A DNA stretch of 64,000 bases, from positions 80,352 through 144,351 of the forward strand of contig CALMZP010000053.1 in NCBI GenBank assembly GCA_937870635.1, read 5' to 3'. Positions 34,691 through 44,757 of the stretch are shown here, one piece after another. Source of the stretch: an uncultured Acidobacteriota bacterium (lineage in GTDB: Bacteria > Acidobacteriota > Thermoanaerobaculia > Gp7-AA8). Each line of letters starts with the position of its first letter. Within the stretch, counting starts at the first letter, position 1. The translations under genes and the position numbers were made by a program. The notes under the pieces were generated by a model. It saw only the letters and a program-made list of their open reading frames with translations. It was not told the origin of the DNA and did not search any database.

Positions 34691-35068
34691 TCACTTTACC
34701 TTCGCCAGGTTCCTCGGTGCCGCTTTCACGAGCGCATTCTCACGCTCGATGCCGTGCCGCCGGTCGAGCATCGTCTGCCGGATGAAATCGAGCAGGCGGT
34801 CGAACTCGACGTCGGCCTCGTGCATCATCCGCGCAAGCTGGAGCACCACCTCCACTCCGGCCAGATTCACTCCGAGGTCACGGGTGAGGCAGAGGATCAT
34901 CTCGAGCTTCTTGATCTCGTCGAGACCATAAAGCCTGGTATTGCCCGCGGTGCGGGCCGGTTTGATCAACCCCTCGCGCTCATACAGGCGCAGTGTCTGC
35001 GGATGAATGTTGTACCGCTCCGAGATGATCGAGATCATCACGTATCCGTCCGATCGTCTGCGAGGCAT
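34691..35068 (-). CDS. hspR: HspR-type MerR-family heat-shock repressor
   Basis: 125 residues from the ATG at 35068. MerR-like winged helix: MISIISERYNIHPQTLRLYE and EREGLIKPARTAGNTRLYG match HspR, then a coiled coil (DLGVNLAGVEVVLQLARMMH) that binds DnaK. HspR represses dnaK and related chaperone genes at HAIR sites and uses DnaK as co-repressor; a good HAIR site precedes dnaK here. The gene lies downstream of dnaK on the same strand, 126 bp after it, with a palindrome between, and overlaps nothing. Confidence 0.85.
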   Translation of the reverse strand: MPRRRSDGYVMISIISERYNIHPQTLRLYEREGLIKPARTAGNTRLYGLDEIKKLEMILCLTRDLGVNLAGVEVVLQLARMMHEADVEFDRLLDFIRQTMLDRRHGIERENALVKAAPRNLAKVK

Positions 35069-35102
35069 GGTTTCTTGCGACTCCTGGCTTTCAGGGGGGT
35101 TG

Positions 35103-35184
35103 CTCTCCGTGTCTCTCTGTGTCCTCCGTGTTCTCAGTGGTTGAACCGCAGAGAGCACAGAGATCACAGAGAGACACAGAGAGC
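35103..35184. repeat. Palindrome of CTCTGTG-type units between dnaK and hspR
   Basis: Left arm CTCTCCGTGTCTCTCTGTGT then CCTCCGTGTTCTCAGTGGTT; right arm AGAGAGCACAGAGATCACAG then AGAGACACAGAGAG. Four of the gaps in this window carry such low-complexity palindromes, each with a different core. It could act as an mRNA hairpin in the dnaK-hspR transcript. Confidence 0.85.
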
Positions 35185-35194
35185 TCCCAATCGT

Positions 35195-37093
<1,899 letters not shown>

Positions 37094-37112
37094 ATCTGGT
37101 TCTCCTTCTGTA

Positions 37113-37144
37113 ACTTAACGGCACTTGAGTGCCGCGTTGTCAAG
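37113..37144 (-). promoter_or_regulatory. dnaK promoter with HAIR (HspR-binding) operator
   Basis: CTTGAGT-N7-TGTCAAG at 37124-37144, five of seven bases in the right half matching the HAIR consensus CTTGAGT-N7-ACTCAAG. The operator overlaps a minus-strand TTGACA (37138-37143) with a possible -10 (TTAAGT, 37113-37118) at 18-19 bp. Placing the repressor site over the -35 box is consistent with HspR repression. Confidence 0.75.
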
Positions 37145-37206
37145 TTTCACTACGATGATAAACCTGAGTCTATGATTGTTAATTCCGAGGCGCAAGGTGT
37201 CGAGCG

Positions 37207-37530
37207 GTGGAGAAACGAGCGCTCACCCCGCTCCGTATCTCATGCATGCTTCTGGCCGTCCTTGCAACGGTTCTGGTCGGTTCGGAGATGGTCTCAGGCG
37301 CGTTCGACCCCGCCGGTCGCTCCCCTCGGCAATCAGCCGCTCGAACGCCTTTCCTGGTCGAGCATAGGCACGTGGCGAATGTCGTTCGGAACCGAAGGCA
37401 CGACACGAGTCTTCAAACTCCGTCGCCGCGGCAGACATGTCGTTTGCGTTCGCCGCGCTCCATCAGGTGTCGACTCGGCGGGCGGGATCGCCGCGCTCCA
37501 TTGCAATGGTCTTGCATCCTCCGTTGTTAA
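37207..37530 (+). pseudogene. Secreted-protein remnant, frameshifted
   Basis: The first 35 codons give a signal-like stretch (RISCMLLAVLATVLVGSEMV), after which this frame loses coding character while another frame reads VAPLGNQPLERLSWSSIGTW and RRGRHVV. A degenerate family C palindrome follows near 37476. Probably a decayed gene; family unknown. Confidence 0.35.
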
Positions 37531-37551
37531 GATGATTTTCGGAGGGTTTCG

Positions 37552-38268
37552 ATGAACCAGCTTGATTTTCAGAGGCAGCAGCAGGGATGGGTGGGCGCGA
37601 CGACGGTGGAGACGCAGGAACGCGTTCGCACGTTCATCCGGTCGGTCTACGCGTGGATGTTCGGGGGGCTTCTCCTCACGGCGCTCGCCTCGCTCTGGGT
37701 GGTGGTCTCCCCGGCCATGCAGCAGCTGATCTTCGGCAACCGCGCGATGGTGTGGATTCTCTTCGCCGCCGAGATGGGCCTCGTGTTCTTCCTTTCGTTC
37801 CGGATCATGAAGATGACGGCCGCGACGGCCGCCAGCGTCTTCCTGGTCTTTTCGCTTCTCAATGGCCTGACGCTCAGCTCCATCTTTTTCGTCTACACGG
37901 CGGCATCGATCGTCGGTGCCTTTGCCTCGGCGGCCGGCATGTTCGGCGCCATGAGCATTTATGGTCTGCTCACCAAGCGCGACCTCACCTCCTGGGGATC
38001 ATTCTTCTTCATGGGCCTGATCGGTATCGTCATCTGCAGCGTCGTGAACATCTTCCTGAACTCGACGGCGCTCGGCTGGACGATCTCCATCATTGGCGTG
38101 TTCGTGTTTCTCGGCCTCACAGCCTGGGACAACCAGAAGCTGAAGGCCTACGCCATGGCGCCGGAGATGCGTGAGAATCTGGCCATCATCGGCGCGCTCG
38201 CGCTCTACCTCGACTTCATCAACCTCTTCATTTTCCTGCTTCGCATCTTTGGCGGCCGTCGCGATTAA
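37552..38268 (+). CDS. Bax inhibitor-1/YccA family membrane protein
   Basis: 238 residues with seven predicted membrane helices. Key features: ETQERVRTFIRSVYAWMFGG, then LLTALASLWVVVSP, and the C-terminal TAWDNQKLKAYAMAPE pattern with GALALYLDFINLFIFLLRIF. YccA-type proteins are FtsH substrates and modulators in E. coli; a link with HflKC in the same window is suggestive. The start at 37552 is preceded by GGAGG. Its stop overlaps the downstream DUF72 relic by 4 bp. Confidence 0.88.
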   Translation: MNQLDFQRQQQGWVGATTVETQERVRTFIRSVYAWMFGGLLLTALASLWVVVSPAMQQLIFGNRAMVWILFAAEMGLVFFLSFRIMKMTAATAASVFLVFSLLNGLTLSSIFFVYTAASIVGAFASAAGMFGAMSIYGLLTKRDLTSWGSFFFMGLIGIVICSVVNIFLNSTALGWTISIIGVFVFLGLTAWDNQKLKAYAMAPEMRENLAIIGALALYLDFINLFIFLLRIFGGRRD

Positions 38269-38453
38269 GCGGCGGCCCGCTTTTTCTGTTTCAGCAGGCG
38301 TTTGAGGGGGAGAGCGTTCTCGACGGCGTACGCTGAGTCGTCGTTGTCGAAGTAAACGTAAATCGCCTTCAGTTTGCGGCTCCACGCCCTGATCCGGTCG
38401 GCCCACTCCTCCATCTGCCGGTCGGAAGTACCAATGCGGATCTCCGCCGCCAT
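38265..38453 (-). pseudogene. DUF72 protein with in-frame internal deletion
   Basis: Only 62 residues: the family's first ten (MAAEIRIGTS) run straight into its C-terminus (WSRKLKAIYVYFDNDDSAYA and VENALPLKRLLKQ). About 170-180 central residues of a normal DUF72 protein (around 240 residues) are missing, and the join preserves the reading frame. A clean in-frame deletion rather than random decay. Confidence 0.75.
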
Positions 38454-38465
38454 GCAGCTATCCGT

Positions 38466-38492
38466 CGGAGCGCGGGCTCTCGCCCGCGCCCC
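38466..38492. repeat. Family C palindrome
   Basis: GGAGCGCGGGCTCTCGCCCGC then GCCCCTCC, upstream of the DUF72 relic start. Confidence 0.8.
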
Positions 38493-38506
38493 TCCATGAT
38501 TTTTCG

Positions 38507-39247
38507 CTACGGATTGGAGTTGGTTACGACGGTGCGGCCACTCGATGAGGTCTCGACGCGAACGCCGGTTGCGGCGCGCGTTCCAACCACAGGAGGCGGA
38601 TTCACGTTGAGCCTCGCCGACGTCCCGAGTGTCGGTGTCGCCAGGACGCTGCTCGCCGCGGGCGTCGCAGAACCCGCGATCCCGGTCGCCGTCGCGTTGC
38701 TCACTCCGGTCACACCGAAGTTGGCGCCGGTGACGGCGGTATTCGGGACGACAGGCGCCGCCGTGGCACTGGCCACGAAACCGCCTTCGACGACGGCGAC
38801 ACCCTCAGCAGCGCCGCTCACGATGGCCGGAACGGCGACCGAGTTGACGGAGCTGTTGATGGTTTGCGGTGCGCCAAGATAGGCCGCGGGCGGGACGAAC
38901 TGTCCCGTCGCATACTGCTGCGAAATGCCCACGGCGTTGTTGCCGGGCGCGGCAGGACCGAGCACGCGCCCCTGGTACCCGCGGTTCGCCTCGAGCACGG
39001 CGATCGCGTCGACGGAGGGGTCGACTGCGCCTGTCGAGATCATCGGCGGCGCGCCCGCTGTGGCGGGCGTGATCACCGCGCGCGGTGCCGCGGAACCACC
39101 GGCCATCGTGATCGTGGCGGGCTCACCCGCGCTCTGAACGTGGTTGGTCGTGCATCCGGACGCACCGGCGGAGACCGCCAGGGTCAGGATGAGAGCGCCG
39201 ACGCTGAAGCGTCCGCGTAATTCTCGATTTTTCAATCGGTTGCTCAT
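38507..39247 (-). CDS. Ala/Val/Thr-rich low-complexity lipoprotein
   Basis: 246 residues. Lipoprotein signal (VGALILTLAVSAGASGC) and a mature part almost devoid of charged residues and rich in A, V, G, T, P and N (AVPAIVSGAAEGVAVVEGGF; GIAGSATPAASSVLATPTLG). No domain recognised; it could be a disordered surface protein. Divergent from the BON-domain lipoprotein gene; the gap between them carries a family A-related palindrome. Confidence 0.55.
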   Translation of the reverse strand: MSNRLKNRELRGRFSVGALILTLAVSAGASGCTTNHVQSAGEPATITMAGGSAAPRAVITPATAGAPPMISTGAVDPSVDAIAVLEANRGYQGRVLGPAAPGNNAVGISQQYATGQFVPPAAYLGAPQTINSSVNSVAVPAIVSGAAEGVAVVEGGFVASATAAPVVPNTAVTGANFGVTGVSNATATGIAGSATPAASSVLATPTLGTSARLNVNPPPVVGTRAATGVRVETSSSGRTVVTNSNP

Positions 39248-39380
39248 GAGTGTCTCCTTGGTTTTCGACAGAGCAATACGCGGTTATTAAGAGCAATGGG
39301 AATGCCCGTTTCGCTCAGCCGTGGGAATGACTTGCAGCCATCGCGAAAGACGAAAGGCAGCGACCTCGCGACGACCGCGC

Positions 39381-39445
39381 CACGTCATCCGACGGCGAAG
39401 CGCGGCGAAGGACCTCAAAAGGCGAAAGCCTCTCAGGATGACGTG
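39381..39445. repeat. Diverged family A relative
   Basis: CACGTCATCC at 39381-39390 and its inverse AGGATGACGTG at 39435-39445, with GGCGAAGGACCT between. The arms resemble the outer ends of family A. It lies in the gap upstream of two divergent genes, with AAGAGCAATGG/CATTGCTCTT beyond it as an outer inverted pair. Confidence 0.6.
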
Positions 39446-39545
39446 CGCACGCACCTCCGCCGGCGGGTGTCCACGCTCGCGTTCGCTAATAACCAGGTAC
39501 AGCCATTGCTCTTCTTTCGCTCGATACTAAGGAGGTGAATTACAA

Positions 39546-39845
39546 ATGAAGCGTCAAATCAGTGTTCTCATGGTTCTTCTCGCTCTCTTCACCGTTGCCT
39601 GCGGTTCGATGAATCGCGCCACTCCCGAGGAGTGGGACAAGGCGGCGATGGAGGCGGATGTCAGGGGCAAGGTTGCCACGGCCGTCCCCGGCAAGACGTT
39701 CGATATCGGTGTCTCGGTCAACGATGATAAGGTCGTCACTCTCACCGGTACCGTCGACTCGTCCGCCGACAAGCGGGCGATCGGTGATGCGGCCAGCAGC
39801 GTCAACGGCGTTGCGAGAGTCATCAACAACATCACAGTCCGTTAA
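39546..39845 (+). CDS. BON-domain lipoprotein
   Basis: 99 residues with an outstanding Shine-Dalgarno (AAGGAGGTGA) 7-8 bp upstream. Lipoprotein signal (MVLLALFTVAC), then one BON domain (VRGKVATAVPGKTFDIGVSV; VTLTGTVDSSADKRAIGDAA). BON proteins such as OsmY act at the periplasmic face of the outer membrane and bind phospholipid or proteins. Followed by a hairpin (39859-39883). Confidence 0.82.
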   Translation: MKRQISVLMVLLALFTVACGSMNRATPEEWDKAAMEADVRGKVATAVPGKTFDIGVSVNDDKVVTLTGTVDSSADKRAIGDAASSVNGVARVINNITVR

Positions 39846-39858
39846 CTGGTCCGAAGGA

Positions 39859-39883
39859 GAGCGCCGGTCGTTGACCGGCGCTC
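39859..39883 (+). terminator. GC hairpin after the BON gene
   Basis: GAGCGCCGGTC, loop GTT, GACCGGCGCTC: an 11-bp stem 14 bp past the stop, but no T-run (CCATTTCC), so it may be a weak or Rho-assisted terminator. Confidence 0.55.
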
Positions 39884-39899
39884 CCATTTCCCCACACAC

Positions 39900-41390
39900 A
39901 TGAAAATTCTCGTGACCGGCGGAACCGGTGTCGTTGGCGCCGGCGTGATTCCAGAACTCCTTGCGCGCGGCCACGAGGTGCGGGTTCTCTCGCGGAACGC
40001 GGACGAAGATGCCCGTCGATGGCAGAACGTGGAGCCGGTGGCGGGCGATGTATCGGACGCCATGAGCCTGCGCTCCGCAGTGGCCACCTGCGAGGCAGTG
40101 GTTCATATCGCCGGCATCGTCGCCGAACAGCCGCCCGAGGTGACGTTCGACAAGGTCAACGTGCAGGGCACGCGGAACGTCGTCGACGAAGCGGTGCGGT
40201 CGGGGATGACACGCTTCATTTTCATGTCCTCGCTCGGTGCCGACCGCGGCTCGACCGACTACCACCGGTCCAAGCGCGAGGCCGAAGAGATCGTTCGCGC
40301 TGCGAATCTGCAGTGGACGATTCTGCGGCCGGGCAACGTGTATGGACCCGGAGACGAAGTCATCTCCACCATTCTAAAGATGATTCGCGCGCTTCCCGTG
40401 ATTCCCGTCCTCGCTGCTGACGAGCATCGGTTTCAGCCGATCTGGTTCAGCGATCTCGGCAAGGCAACGGCGGCGGTCATCGAGCAAAACGACCTCGCGG
40501 GCCAGACTCTCGAGCTGGCTGGACCCGACGTGACGACGGTCAACGACATCCTCGCGCGTCTGGGCGTGATCACGGGACGCACTCCCGTCAAAGTCCCGGT
40601 ACCCATGCCGGTCGCCACATTCGCCGCGAAAGTCGCGGGGTACGCGGCAGACATCCCCTTCGACGATACGAAGCTGACGATGCTTCGTGAGAACAACGTC
40701 CTTGCCGAAGATTCGGACAACGTCCTCGAGCGCCTCGGCGTGGCCGGGACGCCACTCGACGAGGGTCTGCGGAAGCTCGCCGACCTCCTTCCAGAGAACC
40801 TGCCGGAGAATGGCGTCGGCTCGATGCAGCACAAACGCTTCTGGGCCGATATTGCGGGATCTCCGCACTCACCGGCCGCACTGATGACAATCTTCAAAGA
40901 GCGCGTCACGGACCTGATGCCGATCGAATTCGCATCGGAGCCGGGCGTCCCTACGACCATTCAGCGGGGCGTCACGATGACGGGAGCCCTTCCGCTCCGG
41001 GGCCATTTCCAGGTTCGGGTAGAGGTTTCGGAGCCGACTCGCGTCGTGTTCGCGACGCTGGAAGGCCATCCGCTCGCCGGCATCGTCGAATTCACCACGT
41101 CCGCTACGCAGACGGGCGTCCGGTTCGCGATCGACACCTGGACCCGCGCGTCGAACATCGTCGACTACCTGGCGATGAAAACCGTCGGAGAGCCGTCGCA
41201 GTCCGCCAACTGGCGTACGGTGGTCGAGAACGTCGTGGAAGCGAGCGGCGGCACATCGGACGGTGTGGAGACCCAGAGCCAGAAGCTCGACGAAGAAGAG
41301 GCCGAACTGGCCGCGGAGCGGATCCGGTCGATGATTCAGTCCCGCCAGCGGACGGAGTCAGCGTCGGATGAACGTGCGGCGAAGCGCTGA
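39900..41390 (+). CDS. Atypical SDR (NDUFA9-like) fused to a C-terminal SRPBCC-type domain
   Basis: 496 residues. The N-terminal 290 are an atypical SDR: VTGGTGVVGAGVIPELLARG, DVSDAMSLRSAVATCEAVVH, RFIFMSSLGADRGSTDYHRS, KREAEEIVRAA. The Y-x3-K of classical SDRs is replaced by YHRSK. After a short linker, residues 330-430 form a second domain (RGVTMTGALPLRGHFQVRVE; EGHPLAGIVEFTTS; GVRFAIDTWTRASNIVDYLA) resembling DUF1990/SRPBCC domains, then a coiled tail. Likely a cytosolic NAD(P)-dependent enzyme with a hydrophobic-ligand-binding partner domain; substrate not evident. It overlaps the next gene's 3' end by 33 bp. Confidence 0.72.
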   Translation: MKILVTGGTGVVGAGVIPELLARGHEVRVLSRNADEDARRWQNVEPVAGDVSDAMSLRSAVATCEAVVHIAGIVAEQPPEVTFDKVNVQGTRNVVDEAVRSGMTRFIFMSSLGADRGSTDYHRSKREAEEIVRAANLQWTILRPGNVYGPGDEVISTILKMIRALPVIPVLAADEHRFQPIWFSDLGKATAAVIEQNDLAGQTLELAGPDVTTVNDILARLGVITGRTPVKVPVPMPVATFAAKVAGYAADIPFDDTKLTMLRENNVLAEDSDNVLERLGVAGTPLDEGLRKLADLLPENLPENGVGSMQHKRFWADIAGSPHSPAALMTIFKERVTDLMPIEFASEPGVPTTIQRGVTMTGALPLRGHFQVRVEVSEPTRVVFATLEGHPLAGIVEFTTSATQTGVRFAIDTWTRASNIVDYLAMKTVGEPSQSANWRTVVENVVEASGGTSDGVETQSQKLDEEEAELAAERIRSMIQSRQRTESASDERAAKR

Positions 41391-42788
41391 CTGTGCCGCC
41401 CAGTAGCCGCACATGCCATGCACTCCCCCGCCGGGCGGCGTGGAACTGGAGCAGAGGTAGATCCGCTCGTTCGGCGTCGCGTAGGGATGGAGCGTCGGAA
41501 ACGGTCGCGTAAGGAACTGCGTGAGGTGATTGGCGCCGCCGGCGATGTCTCCGCCGATGAAGTTCGCGTCGTGTCTCTCGTACTGAGCGCTGTTCATCGT
41601 GTGGCGCGCGAGGATCAGCTTCGAGAAGCCTGGCGCGAACCGCTCGATCTGACGCTCGATCGGCGCAGTCATGTCCCGCGTGGAACCATGCGGAACGTGA
41701 CAGTACGCCCAGCCGGTGTGCTTGCCGGCGGGCGCGCGCGTCGAATCGAACATGCTCTGCTGCGCAACGAGGACGAAAGGCTTCCCGCTCGCCACTCCCT
41801 TCCAGGTAGCGCTCTCGTGTGCGGCGATCTCCTCGAACGTCCCCGCCACATGAACCGTCGCTGCGCGATGGCACGCCTCGGCCGTCCACGGGATCGGGCC
41901 GTCGAGTGCCCAATCGACTTTGAAGACTCCCGGCCCATAGCGGAAGGCCCGAAGCCGTTTCACATACCGCCCCGGAAGATCGCCGGCCGCTATGTCTGCG
42001 AGCTGCCGAGGCGTGACATCGAAGATGACGGCGCGCGCATCGGGGACGTCGCGCATCGAGGCGACTCGACGTCCTGTCGCCACCTCGCCTCCGAGCGAAC
42101 GGAAGTACGCATCCATGGCGTGGATGATCTCCATCGAGCCACCTCTGGCAGCCGGCCATCCGACCGTATGAGCAGCGAGCGCCAACACCATACCGAACGA
42201 GGCTGATCCGACGTCTTCGAGCGGGAGGAACGCGTGCGCCGCACATCCGCCAAAAAGAGCACGTGTTTGGGCCGAGCGAAATCGTTTCGCGATCGACGCG
42301 GCCGACTGGAGTCCGGCCAGGCCGAAGCGCGCCATCGTGATTGGATGCTTCGGAAGAAGGCGGATGGGGCGGAGAATCTCGTCAAAAAGATCCCGGCTGT
42401 GCCTGACGAAGGGCGCCATCAGGCTTCGATACGCAGGGCCGTCTTCGCCCAGGCCTTCAACCGTTTCGTCGAATGATTCGATGAGCTTCGCTGCGGATCC
42501 GTCGTCGAACGGATGCGCGATGGCAGCCGGCGACCATGCCCACTCCAGTCCGTGCTGTTCGAGGGGCAGTTCGCTCAGGAATGGTGAAACGACGCCCATA
42601 GGATGAATGGCCGAGCAGACGTCGTGACGAAAGCCCTCGAGGGTCAGCGGTTCGGTTCGTGCCCCGCCGCCCACGGTTTCATTGGCTTCGAGGATCAGAA
42701 CCGAAAGGCCGGTCCGGGCCAGGGCGATGGCCGCCGCGTAACCGTTCGGGCCGGCGCCCACGACCACCGCGTCATAACGCTTCTGCAC
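41358..42788 (-). CDS. FAD-dependent phytoene-dehydrogenase-like oxidoreductase
   Basis: 476 residues from GTG 42788, which opens directly on the dinucleotide-binding motif VVVGAGPNGYAAAIALARTG. The carotenoid-desaturase-like layout follows: ANETVGGGARTEPLTLEGFR, ACHRAATVHV and the C-terminal GGGVHGMCGYWAAQSALRR. Such enzymes act on isoprenoids, lipids or related substrates; the exact one cannot be inferred. The earlier in-frame start at 43067 lies inside another gene and is not used. Its 3' end overlaps the convergent SDR fusion by 33 bp. Confidence 0.85.
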   Translation of the reverse strand: MQKRYDAVVVGAGPNGYAAAIALARTGLSVLILEANETVGGGARTEPLTLEGFRHDVCSAIHPMGVVSPFLSELPLEQHGLEWAWSPAAIAHPFDDGSAAKLIESFDETVEGLGEDGPAYRSLMAPFVRHSRDLFDEILRPIRLLPKHPITMARFGLAGLQSAASIAKRFRSAQTRALFGGCAAHAFLPLEDVGSASFGMVLALAAHTVGWPAARGGSMEIIHAMDAYFRSLGGEVATGRRVASMRDVPDARAVIFDVTPRQLADIAAGDLPGRYVKRLRAFRYGPGVFKVDWALDGPIPWTAEACHRAATVHVAGTFEEIAAHESATWKGVASGKPFVLVAQQSMFDSTRAPAGKHTGWAYCHVPHGSTRDMTAPIERQIERFAPGFSKLILARHTMNSAQYERHDANFIGGDIAGGANHLTQFLTRPFPTLHPYATPNERIYLCSSSTPPGGGVHGMCGYWAAQSALRRTFIRR

Positions 42789-42873
42789 TCGGCGGGATGC
42801 TACACGCCCTGTGCCACGAAAAAAAAACGAGCCGGGGGGTAGGGAAACGGCCGCGACGGTCACTCCTTCAAGG

Positions 42874-43086
42874 ATGAGACTCGTCGCGGCCGCCCCGCCT
42901 GACTCGAAGCCGGAAGGAGAAATGGAGACACTCCTCCTCCCCCCCGCCCATCTGGAGTTTCTCGGCCGGCTCGGCCGGGAATTGAACCCTGCCATGCCCG
43001 TCGCCTTCGGCGCTCCACACGTCGTGCGTACTCTCCTCGAAAAGCTCGAGGAAGCGCAGAACCGCAAGCTGAAGTCGCGCGATTAG
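42874..43086 (+). CDS. Small protein, possibly DNA-binding
   Basis: 70 residues from ATG 42874; an in-frame GTG at 42811 would add basic, low-complexity sequence. Reads as helix-turn-helix-like short protein: LLPPAHLEFLGRLGRELNPA, then VVRTLLEKLEEAQN. Its end overlaps the opposite-strand gene by 4 bp and shares a hairpin terminator. Family not certain. Confidence 0.45.
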   Translation: MRLVAAAPPDSKPEGEMETLLLPPAHLEFLGRLGRELNPAMPVAFGAPHVVRTLLEKLEEAQNRKLKSRD

Positions 43087-43099
43087 CGCGACTTTTTCT
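43072..43099. terminator. Bidirectional terminator spanning two overlapping gene ends
   Basis: AAGTCGCG, loop CGATTAG, CGCGACTT, then TTTCTT: an 8-bp stem with a T-run on the plus strand; the minus strand reads similarly into AAA. It spans the 4-bp overlap of the two convergent small genes, so both stop codons lie within or beside the loop. Confidence 0.7.
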
Positions 43100-43361
43100 T
43101 GGGGGCGTTGCTTGTCAGCAACTCGACAAGCGTATCGATTGAATCGGCCTGCGACAGATCGACTCCGCTCTGGAAAGCGGCTTCGATCAATCCGCGGATC
43201 AGCTCCGCGCGACTGATGGCTTTTCCGTGTTTGAGGCGGATGTCGATCGCCAGCCGGTCGAGATACGCAACATGCCTGTCGAGCAGCACCACAGTGATCT
43301 TCGCCCAGGGCTCGGTGTGAACAATTGGCCGCCCACGATTACTTTTTGCAGCAGGACTCAC
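43083..43361 (-). CDS. Ribbon-helix-helix-like small protein
   Basis: 92 residues: basic N-terminus (PAAKSNRGRPIVHTEP), then WAKITVVLLDRHVAYLDRLA and RLKHGKAISRAELIRGLIEA, the strand-helix-helix pattern of ribbon-helix-helix regulators. Probably a DNA-binding regulator; no operator identified. Convergent with 42874-43086. Confidence 0.6.
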   Translation of the reverse strand: MSPAAKSNRGRPIVHTEPWAKITVVLLDRHVAYLDRLAIDIRLKHGKAISRAELIRGLIEAAFQSGVDLSQADSIDTLVELLTSNAPKKKSR

Positions 43362-43462
43362 GAGTTCTCCTTAACAAATCTGAGAGAGAGAGGCCACGAG
43401 TTTACTTCCCTCCCGATCCGCTGTCTATCTTTCCGCAACGGAGGACGGCTCCGCCTGCCGGT

Positions 43463-43825
43463 TCAGTCCGATTTGGATGACTCTTTCTTCTCCGCGCCGA
43501 ACACACCGAGAATGTTGGCGTGAGCTTCGGCAAACGGCTCGCTCACACTGGCGAGCACTTCCTTCACCGGCTCGTAGGTGTTGTCCTCCTTTTTCGGCAG
43601 CTCGCCGTCGCCGGTGTCGAATGGGACGACGACAATGGTCTTGTAGTCACCGGCGCTGAAGGTCTTCAGCACCTCGATCTGGTCGATATTCGGACCCCAC
43701 TCCTGATAGGTCCCCGGCTCGGTGCTGGCGGCCTGCGATTTCTTGCGCCGCGCTTCGGCGGGAACGGTCAAGGCAACTGCAACGAGACACACCACCGCCA
43801 CACGGGCGAACAGATGTCTGCTCAT
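43463..43825 (-). CDS. Secreted small protein, unknown
   Basis: 120 residues from ATG 43825. Signal peptide (LFARVAVVCLVAVALTVPAEA). The body (DQIEVLKTFSAGDYKTIVVV; TYEPVKEVLASVSEPFAEAH) resembles short alpha/beta periplasmic domains, and a charged tail follows (AEKKESSKSD). I do not recognise a family. Divergent from the M48 protease gene. Confidence 0.55.
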   Translation of the reverse strand: MSRHLFARVAVVCLVAVALTVPAEARRKKSQAASTEPGTYQEWGPNIDQIEVLKTFSAGDYKTIVVVPFDTGDGELPKKEDNTYEPVKEVLASVSEPFAEAHANILGVFGAEKKESSKSD

Positions 43826-43931
43826 AAAGGTCTCCTTCGTTTCTGGACCGGACAAGGATAGCAAATCAGCGGCAGGCTCTTCCGTTCTCTCGAAGCATAC
43901 GCGGGCAAATGACTTGCACCGCCGCCAAGAC

Positions 43932-44708
43932 ATGAAGCAGTCAAGACTTGCACTCTCTTTCGTACTCGTCCTGGCCCTCGGCTGCGGCGGATCGGGCGGC
44001 GATTTCAACCTCATCTCCCTCGAGGAAGAATGGCAGCTCGGACAGCAGCTCTCGCAGGACATTGCGCGCCAGGTTCCGCTCAACAACGATCCCACTGTCA
44101 ATGCTTACATCCGCGAAATGGGCCAGCGGATCGTCTCGCAGACGAACATGGCCAATCTTCCGTGGAACTTTCACGTGGTCAACGACAACGAAATCAACGC
44201 GTTCGCGATCCCCGGCGGCCACGTGTACATCCACACGGGTCTTATCAAGGCCGCGTCGAATGCGTCCGAGGTGGCGGGAGTCATGGCTCATGAGATCAGC
44301 CATGTACTGGCCCGTCACTCGACCGAGCAGATCTCCCGTCAATACGGGATCAGCATACTCGCAGGCCTCGTCCTTGGTCAGAACCCCGGTGTGCTGCAGC
44401 AGCTTGCCGCGCAGATCGTGGCGGGCGGCGCGCTCGCGCGCTTCAGCCGTTCCGCCGAAGAAGAGGCTGACGCCCTCGGACTCCAGGCGATGAACCTCGC
44501 CGGTTACAACCCGAACGGCATGGTCACCATGTTTCGAAAGCTCCTGCAGAACCGCCGTTCGTCGCCGGGAGCCGTGGAGCGCTTCTTCTCGACGCATCCG
44601 CTGACGGAGGACCGCATCCAGGATACGCAGCGCCGCATCCAGACCCTCCCCCAGCGCAGCACAATCACGAACGACGCAGGCTTCTCTCAGGTCAAAGCAA
44701 GAGTGTGA
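43932..44708 (+). CDS. M48 family zinc metallopeptidase, lipoprotein
   Basis: 258 residues. Lipoprotein signal (FVLVLALGC). Zinc site His120-Glu121-x2-His124 (AHEISHVLARHS) and a downstream third ligand in SAEEEADALG, as in HtpX/BepA/YcaL-type proteases. It lacks the C-terminal TPR of BepA and has no other transmembrane helix, so is a periplasmic protease probably degrading misfolded envelope proteins. Length is close to YcaL. Confidence 0.88.
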   Translation: MKQSRLALSFVLVLALGCGGSGGDFNLISLEEEWQLGQQLSQDIARQVPLNNDPTVNAYIREMGQRIVSQTNMANLPWNFHVVNDNEINAFAIPGGHVYIHTGLIKAASNASEVAGVMAHEISHVLARHSTEQISRQYGISILAGLVLGQNPGVLQQLAAQIVAGGALARFSRSAEEEADALGLQAMNLAGYNPNGMVTMFRKLLQNRRSSPGAVERFFSTHPLTEDRIQDTQRRIQTLPQRSTITNDAGFSQVKARV

Positions 44709-44712
44709 TCCT

Positions 44713-44742
44713 TCACGGCGGCAAGCTGCCGCGCGCTCCTGA
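44713..44742. repeat. Degenerate family B palindrome
   Basis: CGGCGGCAAGCTGCCGCGCG followed by CTCCTGAG after the M48 stop; one arm only. Confidence 0.6.
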
Positions 44743-44757
44743 GGTAACGTTCGGGAC

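Noticed and set aside
39248..39545. A possible CRISPR-like or tandem-repeat array between the lipoprotein and BON genes.
   Set aside because: There are inverted, not regularly spaced direct repeats, and no cas genes anywhere in the window.
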